A stretch of 64,000 nt of DNA from Victivallales bacterium (lineage in GTDB: Bacteria > Verrucomicrobiota > Lentisphaeria > Oligosphaerales > Oligosphaeraceae): positions 1 through 64,000 of the forward strand of contig JAFXUD010000010.1 of NCBI GenBank assembly GCA_017535315.1. The letters are read 5' to 3'. Shown piece by piece: positions 9,101 to 17,383 of the stretch. A model generated the notes under the pieces. The model was not told where the DNA came from and did no database searches. It worked only from the letters and a program-made list of their open reading frames with translations. Each line of letters opens with the position of its first letter. Position 1 is the first letter of the stretch. A program made the position numbers and the translations under genes.

Positions 9101-10090
9101 ACGCATTGCATCTGCCCACACGGGCGCGGGATAGTCGCGGTTGAAGTAGCGCCCCAGCACATACATCGAAATGGAGGCCCACTGGCCGTGGCGTGAACTG
9201 GTCAGCCGACTGCTACCCGCAGGACGAGTCCAGCGGAAGTGATGCTTCCACTGGCGTGCAAAGCCATTGGTGACCCTCAGCCGTTCTTCATCGGAGAAAA
9301 CGGGATGCTCCTCCACAAGGTCCCAGAGCAGAATCATCTGGCTGGCGCAGTAGTGGTAAGGCCCCGCAAGCGGGTCGTCAGGCAATTCAATGCTTTCAGG
9401 ATTGTATTTCTGAAAATCCTTTTTTGCCTTGGCATCGGGGAAGGCAAGACGCAAGAACTCTTTGGCGTAGAATGCATTGCCAGTCTGGTAGAAAAGGGCG
9501 AGCATCCCCGAAAGGTAGTTCCAGCCATAGTAGCCACCCTTGCCGACAAGATAGTAGTGATCAGGGTCGTATGCGTCAAATGCCTCCTTGAAACCAGGTA
9601 CCTTCAGTTTCATCAGATGCCCCACGACAGGCGGCTCCTGCGCAAGCAGCTCAGCCGCCTCGACAGCCCCCCGCTCATCGCTTCCACCGCAGAGGATCAC
9701 ATTGAAGCCCTCACCCGTCGGATTGTGGATGCTCCTGAGTTCATGTCCCCCACTTCCTGGATAAACCAGATCCGTATAGCAGAAACCACGACGATACAAG
9801 TGGTTGATGAATGGGTTGTTGACGCGGTTTCCAATTGCAATGACATGTCGCGACAACGGCAATTCGACACTCGTGGCATCGACAACTTCCGCCCCGAACT
9901 CCGCTGCCAGTTTCGCCGCAGCCTTCTTAAGCGTAGGGTCGTCTCCTGGTGCAATTACCGCCTCCACCAGAGGCGTTGTCAGACAAAGCTTCTTGAGCTT
10001 CGTCAATTCAACTGGCTCTTCTGGAGCCGCCGCAGATGCAACACCCCCACACAACAAGATTGTCCAGATTAGCAGGTTTCTTCTTGGCAT
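6158..10090 (-). CDS. Large secreted protein: polysaccharide-lyase-like body with C-terminal beta-propeller
   Basis: 1310 residues. A signal peptide spans about 1-22. The next several hundred residues have the Trp/Tyr-rich helical look of an alpha/alpha toroid, for example YYGWNYLSGMLALFYQTG and DGWIEGERGIVAWF. A beta-sandwich-rich part follows, with wording typical of heparinase-like or family-8-like lyases (LLLRNRSFVLLADTV). Roughly residues 1000-1310 resemble a PQQ/VCBS-type propeller, with AFDITGKKLW, VDDFDGDGVPELLAD and VGDFTGDVRPEIAV. It probably acts on an extracellular polysaccharide. The catalytic residues were not identified, so the enzyme class is an inference. It lies downstream of a Gfo/Idh oxidoreductase and an acetyl-xylan esterase on the same strand. 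Confidence 0.55.
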   Translation of the reverse strand: MPRRNLLIWTILLCGGVASAAAPEEPVELTKLKKLCLTTPLVEAVIAPGDDPTLKKAAAKLAAEFGAEVVDATSVELPLSRHVIAIGNRVNNPFINHLYRRGFCYTDLVYPGSGGHELRSIHNPTGEGFNVILCGGSDERGAVEAAELLAQEPPVVGHLMKLKVPGFKEAFDAYDPDHYYLVGKGGYYGWNYLSGMLALFYQTGNAFYAKEFLRLAFPDAKAKKDFQKYNPESIELPDDPLAGPYHYCASQMILLWDLVEEHPVFSDEERLRVTNGFARQWKHHFRWTRPAGSSRLTSSRHGQWASISMYVLGRYFNRDYPAPVWADAMRRAEADFANSNSTDGWIEGERGIVAWFVSGAINPTAQFSALTEMEYNSDGAFANALRFMETQWDGSGRSEIFSTAHRQAFYLISEHTGDGKYIWYADLLPPYPKDAFKLGASFSPTGKIAKRAPTELLNTWTVAPMKEAEHRFFGLKEPLEKCCLGLAWRDTLDTTGDWISFNCFNESYRTSFKLLSLNGLRLDGQGLLSGFGNYVQITRGGTVDREIPTVGQIYNYGQAGASVFMSGGVPNHSFGAWKRSLLLRNRSFVLLADTVTPFEEGDDLTVLINYQSKEPFALVGDGTPRAKITSSSGRPALVRDMQKSTKPEHQISWGPRNTLFHTEKVGDRAIIGFNVEKTVTCNPVLMLYDHNTRAGTVDILLDGKRILTGIQHYSPESDLQAHHLPLGRVTLSSGSHTLEIEVMSLHPSATAAYIGAGTFTLNGGALGNTFYLTASAGNLVRRTSSDTLLKRRIKSDPKRPVTTFTLFNRNRELAERSAFAVNDNAAIFPSEPMLAFCGDWERIGQGDFVVLESDSIAGSGVTKLAGSFTTKTPVMIDWHFGKSLAVSGEPGTDCIVNGQPYKLDGAGQLVVDEVMPRDYEIWRLILKSYDNISAQEREPADPQTKLARGTLSCKLVDVAEFEEEVSFVTPCKGGYLVGMGKELLVLDTDYRIKVRCQLNDLVQCATTDGQLFFAGCKNEEIAAFDITGKKLWSFTSQLAPEVEKTQKYYWFKGAYPGVFSLAVHNGKLYAGSACTMEVVDFSGNFVARYPQTWGCCRQICFIDQEDGSNNTVGLRNKGTDGTYMWTVNSRTGKNTVNYRDNMPGYRNFPSFGSLYRTRAFVDDFDGDGVPELLADAQGMYTWFNLYHANGTPERQVNLGPGRVICDWTVGDFTGDVRPEIAVITYTDELLAIDGQCVPLWNVDVPFHPSLLAIDAIGKRIVVADKRSLVVFDGNGTQKHFSRLPDCITHLWCNGGGIYVVCGKKILQMDY

Positions 10091-10127
10091 TTTTTCTTAC
10101 TAAGTAGTGATAAGAGCCTGTCCTGTG

Positions 10128-10235
10128 CCCTGCGCTAGACAGCGCAGGGGGACGAGAGAGTAGCTTAATACGGGACAAGAGCGACGGGAGGGACGGGAGA
10201 GAAAGTAAAATGCTGTATTCAGTCGCTCCTGTCCC
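10128..10235. other. Intergenic hairpins between the oxidoreductase and the large secreted protein
   Basis: CCCTGCGCT AGAC AGCGCAGGG (10128-10149) is a perfect 9-bp stem. A second, long-range pair joins GGGACAAGAGCGAC (10172-10185) to GTCGCTCCTGTCCC (10222-10235), 13 of 14 matching. Neither has a T tract on the minus strand, so they may be mRNA structures in the leader of the downstream gene rather than terminators. Confidence 0.5.
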
Positions 10236-10274
10236 TTAGGCTTCAATTTAGGAGTATTACCATCCTTGCACCTG

Positions 10275-11276
10275 CTACAACCCTTTCTTCCAACTCATGT
10301 GCCTGTGCCGTATGCAGTCGGCTAGTTCCACGGCGTCAAGCGACATCTCCAGGTCGTTGAACGCAGGGAAGCCATTGCGAAGCCGCTCGACAAAGGCCTG
10401 GTTTTCCCCGTAGTAGCCCGCCAGATAGACATCGTTACGGTTGAGTGATGTCGGTGCAGGCGCCTCATCACGCAGGTGGAAGCCCTGTTTGAAGACCTCA
10501 ATGCAGCCAGGCACGTCGCTGCCCCCGCCTGGCGTCACGGTGTGAGCTATCAGTGTCCAATGTCGCGTCGTCACCGTATAGCGTTCGAAAAGCGCGCCTG
10601 TCGAGGGGATAAACGAAATCACGCCAAAGACTCCATTGTCAAACCTTGCGTTCATGTAGATGTTGCAGGTCGGCTTCTCGCGCTGCAAATCCTGATAGAA
10701 GAACTGCGCCTCCTGATAGGCACCACCAGCGAGATGGCGGATGGCATCGATTCCATGGATACTGGTGGTGGAGAAGTCCGCGTCCATACGCTCGCTTCTG
10801 TAGAAGTCGCAGCGCACATGTTCGATTGGCTCTTGGCACTCCCTCTGCACAATGTCCAACATCTGAGCAAGAAGCGGCGAATAGCGCCTGTTGAATGCTA
10901 CCATCGCGGGAGCCTTGCCGCGCTTGGCTGCATCAATCAGGTGGAGTATCTCTTCGCGGTTGCGACCTGGTGGTTTCTCCATCATCACAGGAATGCCTTC
11001 CGCCAGCACCTCGCCAGCCGTGCGGCTGGTGGCGGCGACGCCCGTCAGCACGCAGATGCCGTCTGGCTTCTCCTGCGTCGCCATTTCGCGCCAGTCACTA
11101 TAGAATCGAGGTATGGCGAATTGCTCCGCAAACCTCTTTGCCTTCTCTGGCTCCAGGTCGGCCACGGCGGCATACTCGACATTCGGGTCCTGCCAACGCA
11201 GCAGATTATAGGAGGGGCCATGCACTCCACGGGCAAAGTTCCCCGCACCTATCACGCATATTCGTATCTTTGCCAT
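10275..11276 (-). CDS. Gfo/Idh/MocA-family oxidoreductase
   Basis: 333 residues. The Rossmann N terminus IRICVIGAGNFARGVHGPSY binds NAD(P), followed by ADLEPEKAKRFAE and the family signature EKPPG (about residue 90), whose Lys is catalytic. The C-terminal half is the usual substrate-binding alpha/beta domain. The start is set to the ATG at 11276, which overlaps the TGA of the upstream esterase gene (ATGATGG context), implying translational coupling; an ATG one codon earlier is equally possible. An upstream extension would lie wholly inside the esterase gene and is rejected. It likely oxidises or reduces a sugar derivative released by the neighbouring secreted enzymes. Confidence 0.88.
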   Translation of the reverse strand: MAKIRICVIGAGNFARGVHGPSYNLLRWQDPNVEYAAVADLEPEKAKRFAEQFAIPRFYSDWREMATQEKPDGICVLTGVAATSRTAGEVLAEGIPVMMEKPPGRNREEILHLIDAAKRGKAPAMVAFNRRYSPLLAQMLDIVQRECQEPIEHVRCDFYRSERMDADFSTTSIHGIDAIRHLAGGAYQEAQFFYQDLQREKPTCNIYMNARFDNGVFGVISFIPSTGALFERYTVTTRHWTLIAHTVTPGGGSDVPGCIEVFKQGFHLRDEAPAPTSLNRNDVYLAGYYGENQAFVERLRNGFPAFNDLEMSLDAVELADCIRHRHMSWKKGL

Positions 11277-12577
11277 CATTTCTTTGACAATACATCGGCC
11301 ATCGCCGTGTTGCCAGCGATGTTGGGCGATGTGCCATGGTTGCCGTTGGGGGTCATGGTCAGTCCCTTCTGGCACTCCTTGGGCAGGTTGTGGTAAACCA
11401 GCCATACTCCGACAGGGGCGCAGGTGGTGTCGTTGAAACCAGTCGAGATGTAGGTGTCGCACTTGATGCGCTTGGCAAAGTGGACATTGTCATAATATTC
11501 CACAGTCTTGGCAATCGCCTCCTGTTCGGGAGTAAGCATACCGTCTCTGGCAAAGTAGAAAGTGGGCCAGCCTGGCTTGTGCGGTGGCTTGGCAATGCTG
11601 CCCGTATGGTCGCTCACGGCGGGAACGCCCGCCACGCACATCGTCACATCGTGGTCAAGGGCCGCTGCCACAATCGACTGTGCACCACCTTGGCTGCCTC
11701 CTGTCACAATCAGTCTCTTCCCGTCCCATTCGGGCAGGGTCTTCACATAATCCAGAGCACGCATCACGCGCAGATACATGTCGCGGAAATAGATGGTTTC
11801 GCGGTTGTTGCTGTTGCGCGTGCGGTAGTCATGCAGTTCGCCTTTGTTGAGATTGTTGTAGTACTCGCCAGGCTGGCCATTCAGGATGCCGTGCGCATTT
11901 ACATCAAAGCTGATGGCACCATAGCGATAGGGCTTGTAGGAGCTCCGAACTCCCGCACCGTGGTAGCTGACCACAACCGCGCAGCTCTTCGGGGCCGCCC
12001 CCTTCGGAATGCTCAGATACCCTGAAACGGGCCTGATGCCCGCGCAGTCAACCTTCACGTCATAGGTGACAAAGGCGTCGTTCAAGGAAGGAACCTCCTC
12101 GCGCGTCGCCTTCACGGGCACCTTGTCCAGCAAGGCACGCTGCGCCTTCCAGAACGCGTCGAAGTCGGCAGGCTCTTTTGCCGCGCAAGGCAACTCCTCG
12201 GGAGCCACCAGTGCGCCGACGCCGTTAGAGGAGCCGCGTTTGATGTCGATATTCTTCCCTTCCGCGTCCTTCAGCCAGCAGCTCACATAGACCCAGCCTG
12301 CATAGTCCAACTGCGCATCGATTGTAAAGGGTTGTCCGTTCAAGAGGGTTTCACCGTCGTTGCTGCGAACGCCATCATAAGTCAGCTTGTACCTGAGTTT
12401 CATGCCAGAAACAGGCTTGCCATCCTCCGTAGCTTGAATCGAGAAGGTTATCTTCTCCCCCTTGGCGTAGATTCCACTTTCCTTGTCCGTCTTTCCCACA
12501 ATCAGGAAATCCCCTGCAAACAGCCAGGCAGCGCAAAAGACAAGACCCAACGATAGCTTTTTCAGTGACAGATTCAT
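11276..12577 (-). CDS. Secreted acetyl-xylan esterase / cephalosporin-C deacetylase family protein
   Basis: 433 residues with a signal peptide (about 1-21). An Ig-like N-terminal part (about 25-125) precedes an AXE1-type alpha/beta hydrolase. Catalytic signs are GGSQGG with the nucleophile Ser295, GFNDTTCAP near the acid position, and GNHGTSPN supplying the late histidine. VVVSYHGAGVRSS forms the oxyanion region. The family removes acetyl groups from xylan or related sugars. The start at 12577 is chosen over one 39 bp earlier because GGAGAT lies correctly before it and the signal peptide begins there. The last base overlaps the next gene's start. Confidence 0.85.
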   Translation of the reverse strand: MNLSLKKLSLGLVFCAAWLFAGDFLIVGKTDKESGIYAKGEKITFSIQATEDGKPVSGMKLRYKLTYDGVRSNDGETLLNGQPFTIDAQLDYAGWVYVSCWLKDAEGKNIDIKRGSSNGVGALVAPEELPCAAKEPADFDAFWKAQRALLDKVPVKATREEVPSLNDAFVTYDVKVDCAGIRPVSGYLSIPKGAAPKSCAVVVSYHGAGVRSSYKPYRYGAISFDVNAHGILNGQPGEYYNNLNKGELHDYRTRNSNNRETIYFRDMYLRVMRALDYVKTLPEWDGKRLIVTGGSQGGAQSIVAAALDHDVTMCVAGVPAVSDHTGSIAKPPHKPGWPTFYFARDGMLTPEQEAIAKTVEYYDNVHFAKRIKCDTYISTGFNDTTCAPVGVWLVYHNLPKECQKGLTMTPNGNHGTSPNIAGNTAMADVLSKK

Positions 12578-12712
12578 AACATCTCCAGTTTCAATGCCCA
12601 AACACAACCAATCCACCTATGGATGGTGACTACTTTACTTGAATACGATCCGATAGAGGAACTGCCTCTATACTTAAAAACCCGCAACTCATTGGAATTA
12701 CGGGATAAATAT

Positions 12713-12790
<78 letters not shown>

Positions 12791-12848
12791 CGCATTTGAC
12801 AATTTGGAAAAATAATATATGGTATTTTTAAGTTTTTGCAAATAGTAA

Positions 12849-12867
12849 GAGGTAATTTCAAAATTAC
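12849..12867. repeat. Minimal remnant of the dispersed hairpin repeat
   Basis: GAGGTAATTTCAAAATTACC joins the left terminus of the family directly to its right terminus. The core GGTAATTT-CA-AAATTACC is a perfect 8-bp inverted repeat. It looks like a copy whose interior was lost, and it lies just upstream of the LplT-like gene. Confidence 0.55.
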
Positions 12868-12891
12868 CATTTCCACTACAATACCCATGTC

Positions 12892-14151
12892 ATGGAAAAA
12901 AGACAAAAGCCATTATATAGACGCTCTGGGTTCCTGGCATTTCTCGCCACGTCATTCCTTGGAGCGTTCAACGACAACTTCTTCAAGCTTATTGTCACCT
13001 GCTTCGCCATAAGCCGCCTCAATAAATCGGAGCTGAACACTTACGTCCCTCTGACGGGTGCGATGTTCGTTCTCCCATACCTGCTTTGCTCCAGTTATGC
13101 GGGGTACCTGGCAGACCGTTTCGCCAAACGACGCCTTCTCATCTGGACAAAATGGCTGGAGCTGCTAGTGATGCTTTTCGGTCTATGGCTTTTCCATTGC
13201 AATGCAGTTTATACTCTGCTGGCAGCGCTTTTCCTCATGGGGGCGCAAAGCGCCTTCTACAGCCCCGCAAAATACGGTTACATCCCCGAAACCATGGAGG
13301 AATGCGACCTGCCAAACGGCAATGGACTGACGCAGCTCTGCACCTTTATCGCCATCATTGTGGGGAGCTGGGCAGGGGGGGCCATCTCTAGAATCCACGC
13401 CTCCAACTGGACACTTGGCGCGTTTTACTGTGTCCTTGCTGCCGTTTTCGGCATTGGAACAAGCTATTTCACCGACAAGACACCCATCGGCTCCGCTAAG
13501 GCGCATTTTCAATTGAATCCCCTTCAGACGCACATCGCGACGCTAAGGGCCATCTGGAAAAACAGGCTTCTCCTGCTTTCTATGCTGTGCAACTCCTTCT
13601 TTTGGTACATTGCCGCACTCTTTCAAAACAATCTTTCCCTGCTGGTCAAACAAGACCTCGGCGGCAGCGAGCAGGTTTTGGGAGCACTGCTGGGGGCAGT
13701 GGGACTTGGAATCGGCCTAGGCTGCCTTGTCTCTGGCCTGCTCTCACGCAGACGCATCGAATATGGCTTGATTCTGCCAGGCGGAATCTTCACGGCCTTC
13801 TCCGCCATTCTGATGGGCACGCTGGGCCGTCACCTTCCTGCCGCATTCCTCTTCTCCGCCACACTAGGCTTTTTCGCTGGCATCTACCAGTTGCCGCTAT
13901 CCACCTCTGTCCAGAAACACAGTCCTCCTAGTAAGCGGGGAAGCTGCCTGGCCCTTGGAAACGCAATGGACTGCATCGGTATGCTGCTGGCCTATTTCAC
14001 GCAGTGGATACTGCTCAACCTCTTCAGACTGACGGCAGGCGGGGTGTTTGTCGCCTTGGGAGCCATCACCTTGCTTGTTCTTCTCTACATAGCCTTCAAA
14101 GCCCCTGCTTTCCCACGCAAATCAAAGGAACTGCTCTTCAAGACTAATTGA
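12892..14151 (+). CDS. MFS transporter, LplT-like (lysophospholipid transporter family)
   Basis: 419 residues with about 12 membrane helices. The N terminus FLATSFLGAFNDNFFKLIV is typical of the LplT/Aas-associated MFS family, and ADRFAKRRLLIWTKW is the MFS loop 2-3 motif. FYSPAKYGYIPE is another hallmark of this group. LplT moves lysophosphatidylethanolamine across the inner membrane for re-acylation; no acyltransferase is encoded next to it, so the substrate is assumed from family resemblance. The ATG has no strong Shine-Dalgarno. Upstream is a remnant of the dispersed repeat and tRNA-Arg on the other strand. Confidence 0.85.
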   Translation: MEKRQKPLYRRSGFLAFLATSFLGAFNDNFFKLIVTCFAISRLNKSELNTYVPLTGAMFVLPYLLCSSYAGYLADRFAKRRLLIWTKWLELLVMLFGLWLFHCNAVYTLLAALFLMGAQSAFYSPAKYGYIPETMEECDLPNGNGLTQLCTFIAIIVGSWAGGAISRIHASNWTLGAFYCVLAAVFGIGTSYFTDKTPIGSAKAHFQLNPLQTHIATLRAIWKNRLLLLSMLCNSFFWYIAALFQNNLSLLVKQDLGGSEQVLGALLGAVGLGIGLGCLVSGLLSRRRIEYGLILPGGIFTAFSAILMGTLGRHLPAAFLFSATLGFFAGIYQLPLSTSVQKHSPPSKRGSCLALGNAMDCIGMLLAYFTQWILLNLFRLTAGGVFVALGAITLLVLLYIAFKAPAFPRKSKELLFKTN

Positions 14152-14197
14152 TTACGCCTTCCTTTCACCGATTATCCACCAAATCTCAAAATCACAA

Positions 14198-15295
14198 ATG
14201 AAAACCATGCTTAAAAGCCTATCGACATTGTTTTTTTTCTCAATCGTGCTTATGGCCCAGGACTTCCCAACTGCGCCAAAGCCAAAGGGCAATTTCGGCA
14301 GATGCATGGAAATAGCCAAACAATACGAAATAAAACCGATGCCCAAGCCTGACTGGGCAGACCAGAAGGATGAGCCGCTTTTCAGAGCCGTCTGGTTTTC
14401 CGACCTGCACATCACCTCGAATGAAAGCGAAGCATTGGTCAAAAGTGCCTTCAATACTACACGCGATCTCATCAAGCCCGATTTCGCCTTCATCACAGGC
14501 GACAACGCTGCCATCTACCACAATCTCCCTGCAGAACAGCAGAATTGTACAGTGGGCGAAAAACGCCACCTGTGGTTGGAACGCTTCATTCAGAAGGAAC
14601 TCTCGCTTCCGTTTTGCATCATCCCTGGCGACAACTGGCCCTGGGGATTCGAAACGGTCTTCGGTTCATTCCACTATTCCTTCGACTTCAATGGCTTCCA
14701 TTTTATCTTCACATCAACCGACCGTCAGGCAAAGTCTGAGGGTTGCTCAGTCTTCGACGCGAATACCTGGGAGTGGATGAAGCAGGATTTGACAAAGAAC
14801 TCAACCAAGCCAACTCTCTTCGTCATGCACGAAACTATCTGGCCGCCTACCTTTCTAGACGCACCCCAAACAGAGATCCTTCTCAATGCCAATCCACATT
14901 GCCTCGCCACATTGAGCGGCCATCTGCATCTTGACCTCGACCTCACCCATGGTTCCTTCCGCCAATTTGTCGCCCCCTCCATAGGACGAAGTCATCGCCC
15001 CGCCTTCAAACACCTTCGATTCTACAAGAAACTCATTGTCATCGAAAGCTATGAGTGGAACAGCAACGACAACACATTCACCCAGGCGGAAAAATGGCAG
15101 AAAATCGACATCCCCGCAGAACTCCAGAAAAACCTCCAGAAACAGGAAAGCGGATTCAACCCTGTCAATAAATCCCAGCTGCCACCACTTCCAAAGGAAC
15201 TGGATGCTTCCCTGAAAGATAGGGCAGGCGAATGCTCCAACAACCTCTTCGGCTTTATCGTCACATTCGGTGTCAAAAAGGTCTTCGGAAAATAA
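14198..15295 (+). CDS. Secreted calcineurin-like metallophosphoesterase
   Basis: 365 residues with a signal peptide ending near MAQ (about residues 1-21). The metallophosphoesterase motifs appear in order: WFSDLHI (D-x-H), FITGDNA (GD), IPGDNWPWG (in the GNH position), FVMHE, and SGHLHLD (GHxH). Together these form a two-metal site that hydrolyses phosphate esters. Homologs in this class are often purple-acid-phosphatase-like secreted enzymes. It ends 5 bp before rsmA on the same strand, so the two may be cotranscribed. Substrate unknown. Confidence 0.85.
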   Translation: MKTMLKSLSTLFFFSIVLMAQDFPTAPKPKGNFGRCMEIAKQYEIKPMPKPDWADQKDEPLFRAVWFSDLHITSNESEALVKSAFNTTRDLIKPDFAFITGDNAAIYHNLPAEQQNCTVGEKRHLWLERFIQKELSLPFCIIPGDNWPWGFETVFGSFHYSFDFNGFHFIFTSTDRQAKSEGCSVFDANTWEWMKQDLTKNSTKPTLFVMHETIWPPTFLDAPQTEILLNANPHCLATLSGHLHLDLDLTHGSFRQFVAPSIGRSHRPAFKHLRFYKKLIVIESYEWNSNDNTFTQAEKWQKIDIPAELQKNLQKQESGFNPVNKSQLPPLPKELDASLKDRAGECSNNLFGFIVTFGVKKVFGK

Positions 15296-15300
15296 AACGC

Positions 15301-16125
15301 ATGAATAAAAGCCAATTATTGGAGACGCTAGAGCGTCTTAATATACACCCAAGCCGCAAGCTGGGTCAGAACTTTCTGATGGATTCCAACATGCTGGCTG
15401 CACTTGTCCAGGACGCTGGCGTCCAAACAGGACAGCGCGTACTGGAGATAGGCCCAGGATTGGGAATGCTCACCGAAGCCTTGCTGGACATGGGGTGTAT
15501 TCTGACTTCCGTGGAGCTTGACCATCGCCTGGCTGAATACATTTCAGACAGGTTCGGCTCCCGCGCCAATTTCCGCTTGATTCAGGGGGATGCCTGCAAA
15601 CAGGACTACGATGCCCTTATGGGGGAAGAGCCCTACCGTTGCATTGCAAACCTCCCTTATTCTTGCAGCACACCTTTCCTTTCGTTGATTTGCGGAACCG
15701 CAAATCCGCCAACGGACTTGTGCGTGCTGCTGCAAAAGGAGATGGCTGACAGGTTGACGGCATCCCACGGCAGCAAGGACTATGGATTGCCGACGGTAAA
15801 ACTGGCGTTGCGGTATCATTCGCGCATTTTGCGTATGGTGCCCCCAAACGTCTTTTTCCCGCCTCCAGAGGTTACGTCGGCATTTACCAGGTTGGAGTTC
15901 TGTGACCGCTGCACAGATGAACGATTGCGGAAAAACGTGGAGTCAATTGCGACTGCAGCCTTTGCGCAGCGGCGCAAAAAGGCGGTGACACAAGTTGCAC
16001 CCCTGTTTCCACAAGCAGATGTCGCATCGGCGTTTCGGCGGGCAGGCCTGTCTGAGGATGTCCGCGCGGATGCAATCTCAGTGGCTGCCTACATAGCCCT
16101 GGGAAAAGAACTTTTAGGAGATTAA
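15301..16125 (+). CDS. rsmA: 16S rRNA dimethyladenosine transferase RsmA (KsgA)
   Basis: 274 residues, normal for the family. It shows LGQNFLMD at the N terminus, the SAM-binding EIGPGLGML (about 49-57), the acidic VELD, and the adenine-methyltransferase motif NLPYS (117-121). RsmA dimethylates two adjacent adenines near the 3' end of 16S rRNA during 30S maturation. The ATG at 15301 is chosen because upstream in-frame codons overlap the phosphoesterase gene and the conserved N terminus begins here. The gene precedes the ExbB-ExbD-TonB operon by 23 bp. Confidence 0.95.
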   Translation: MNKSQLLETLERLNIHPSRKLGQNFLMDSNMLAALVQDAGVQTGQRVLEIGPGLGMLTEALLDMGCILTSVELDHRLAEYISDRFGSRANFRLIQGDACKQDYDALMGEEPYRCIANLPYSCSTPFLSLICGTANPPTDLCVLLQKEMADRLTASHGSKDYGLPTVKLALRYHSRILRMVPPNVFFPPPEVTSAFTRLEFCDRCTDERLRKNVESIATAAFAQRRKKAVTQVAPLFPQADVASAFRRAGLSEDVRADAISVAAYIALGKELLGD

Positions 16126-16148
16126 AAAAATAAATTGGGAGAGTCGAA

Positions 16149-16904
16149 ATGTACGACTTAAGCGTATCTCAAATCATTACAACAGCCTTTAAGACAAGTG
16201 ACATTGTTGGACAAAGCATCGTAGTGCTACTGGTGATCGTCAGCGTGTTTTCATGGTCCATTTTGGGAAACAAGCTTTTGACCATCTGGCAAATGCACAA
16301 GAGCTGCGATGCCTTCCTGAAGCGCTTTGACAGCATGCATTCCCCCCTTGCGACGGGCCTTTTTCTTCATGAACTGACTGGTCCGCTAAAGAATATCTGC
16401 CAGATTGGCATAAAAGAAGTCCAGGAAATCTGCGAACTAGATGACAAAAAGCTGGAGCAAACCCTGCGGACAGCACAGCTTCCGCGAAAATTGACGCAAG
16501 CAGAACTTGACAAAATACGCAGTTTCATGAACCGTGAAGTCAACCAGCAGTCGCTGATGATGGACGAGGGGCTGGGATGCCTTTCCGTCGCGGTGACCGT
16601 CAGCCCCTTCCTGGGACTGTTTGGCACTGTCTGGGGCGTCATGAGCACATTCAGCAACATCGCCAGTTCGGGGCGCATTGAAATCAACCTGATTGCCCCT
16701 GGCATCAGCGGAGCCCTGCTGACAACCGTGGCAGGGTTGTGCGTCGCCATTCCCGCGGTCATCGCCAACATCCTCATCAATTCGCATATCAACGGCATCA
16801 ACATGAAGATGGATATCTTTGTCGATAATTTCGTGACTGGACTGACACTGGAAGAGCCATACGGCCAGAACAATGCTGAAACTTCAAACGCCGTACAAAG
16901 ATAA
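16149..16904 (+). CDS. MotA/TolQ/ExbB proton channel family protein
   Basis: 251 residues with three membrane segments (about 18-38, 140-165 and 185-212). SVAVTVSPFLGLFGTVWGVM and the GISGALLTTVAGLCVAIPA stretch are the conserved TolQ/ExbB pore regions. With the following ExbD/TolR-like protein it would form an inner-membrane proton channel that energises a TonB- or TolA-like partner. A clear Shine-Dalgarno (gggagag) precedes the ATG. The next gene starts 12 bp downstream. Confidence 0.93.
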   Translation: MYDLSVSQIITTAFKTSDIVGQSIVVLLVIVSVFSWSILGNKLLTIWQMHKSCDAFLKRFDSMHSPLATGLFLHELTGPLKNICQIGIKEVQEICELDDKKLEQTLRTAQLPRKLTQAELDKIRSFMNREVNQQSLMMDEGLGCLSVAVTVSPFLGLFGTVWGVMSTFSNIASSGRIEINLIAPGISGALLTTVAGLCVAIPAVIANILINSHINGINMKMDIFVDNFVTGLTLEEPYGQNNAETSNAVQR

Positions 16905-16916
16905 TATAGGCTGGAT

Positions 16917-17354
16917 ATGAACAGAAAAAACTACAAGAAAAGCCTGGCCACCATTGATATGACGCCCTTGATGGACTTGACGTTCATGCTGCTCATCATT
17001 TTTGTCATCACGGTGCCTGCCATGTATTACAAGTCGGATGTTCAGCTCACACCCCCCGAATCCACCACCAATGACAAGATGAAGGTGGAGGAAAACTCCC
17101 TCTTTGTGGAACTGGACCGCGATGGACAAATCTGGATTGGCGACGCAAACAACAAACGGAGCCGTAGCATTGCATCACCATTCGACTTGACCACGGAGCT
17201 TAAGAATCTTCACGACACCAAGCCCGACATGGTGGTTTTCCTCGTGGGAGACAAAAATCGAAAATACGAAGAAGTTATTGAAATTGCCAATGCAGTGCAG
17301 CGTGCTGGCGTCGATACCCTTTCACTGGTCTTTAATCCAGAAAAGGAAAAATAG
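16917..17354 (+). CDS. ExbD/TolR family biopolymer transport protein
   Basis: 145 residues. A single N-terminal membrane helix contains MTPLMDLTFMLLIIFV, in which Asp20 corresponds to the proton-conducting aspartate of ExbD/TolR. The rest is a small periplasmic domain ending in the family-typical region about AVQRAGVDTLSLVF. It sits between the ExbB-like and TonB-like genes in one operon. Confidence 0.93.
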   Translation: MNRKNYKKSLATIDMTPLMDLTFMLLIIFVITVPAMYYKSDVQLTPPESTTNDKMKVEENSLFVELDRDGQIWIGDANNKRSRSIASPFDLTTELKNLHDTKPDMVVFLVGDKNRKYEEVIEIANAVQRAGVDTLSLVFNPEKEK

Positions 17355-17383
17355 GGGGAAATCAGGTAGGAGGGAAAACAATC

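Noticed and set aside
11277-11462. 62-residue N-terminal extension of the oxidoreductase
   Set aside because: It lies inside the esterase gene, and the Rossmann motif begins right after the ATG at 11276.
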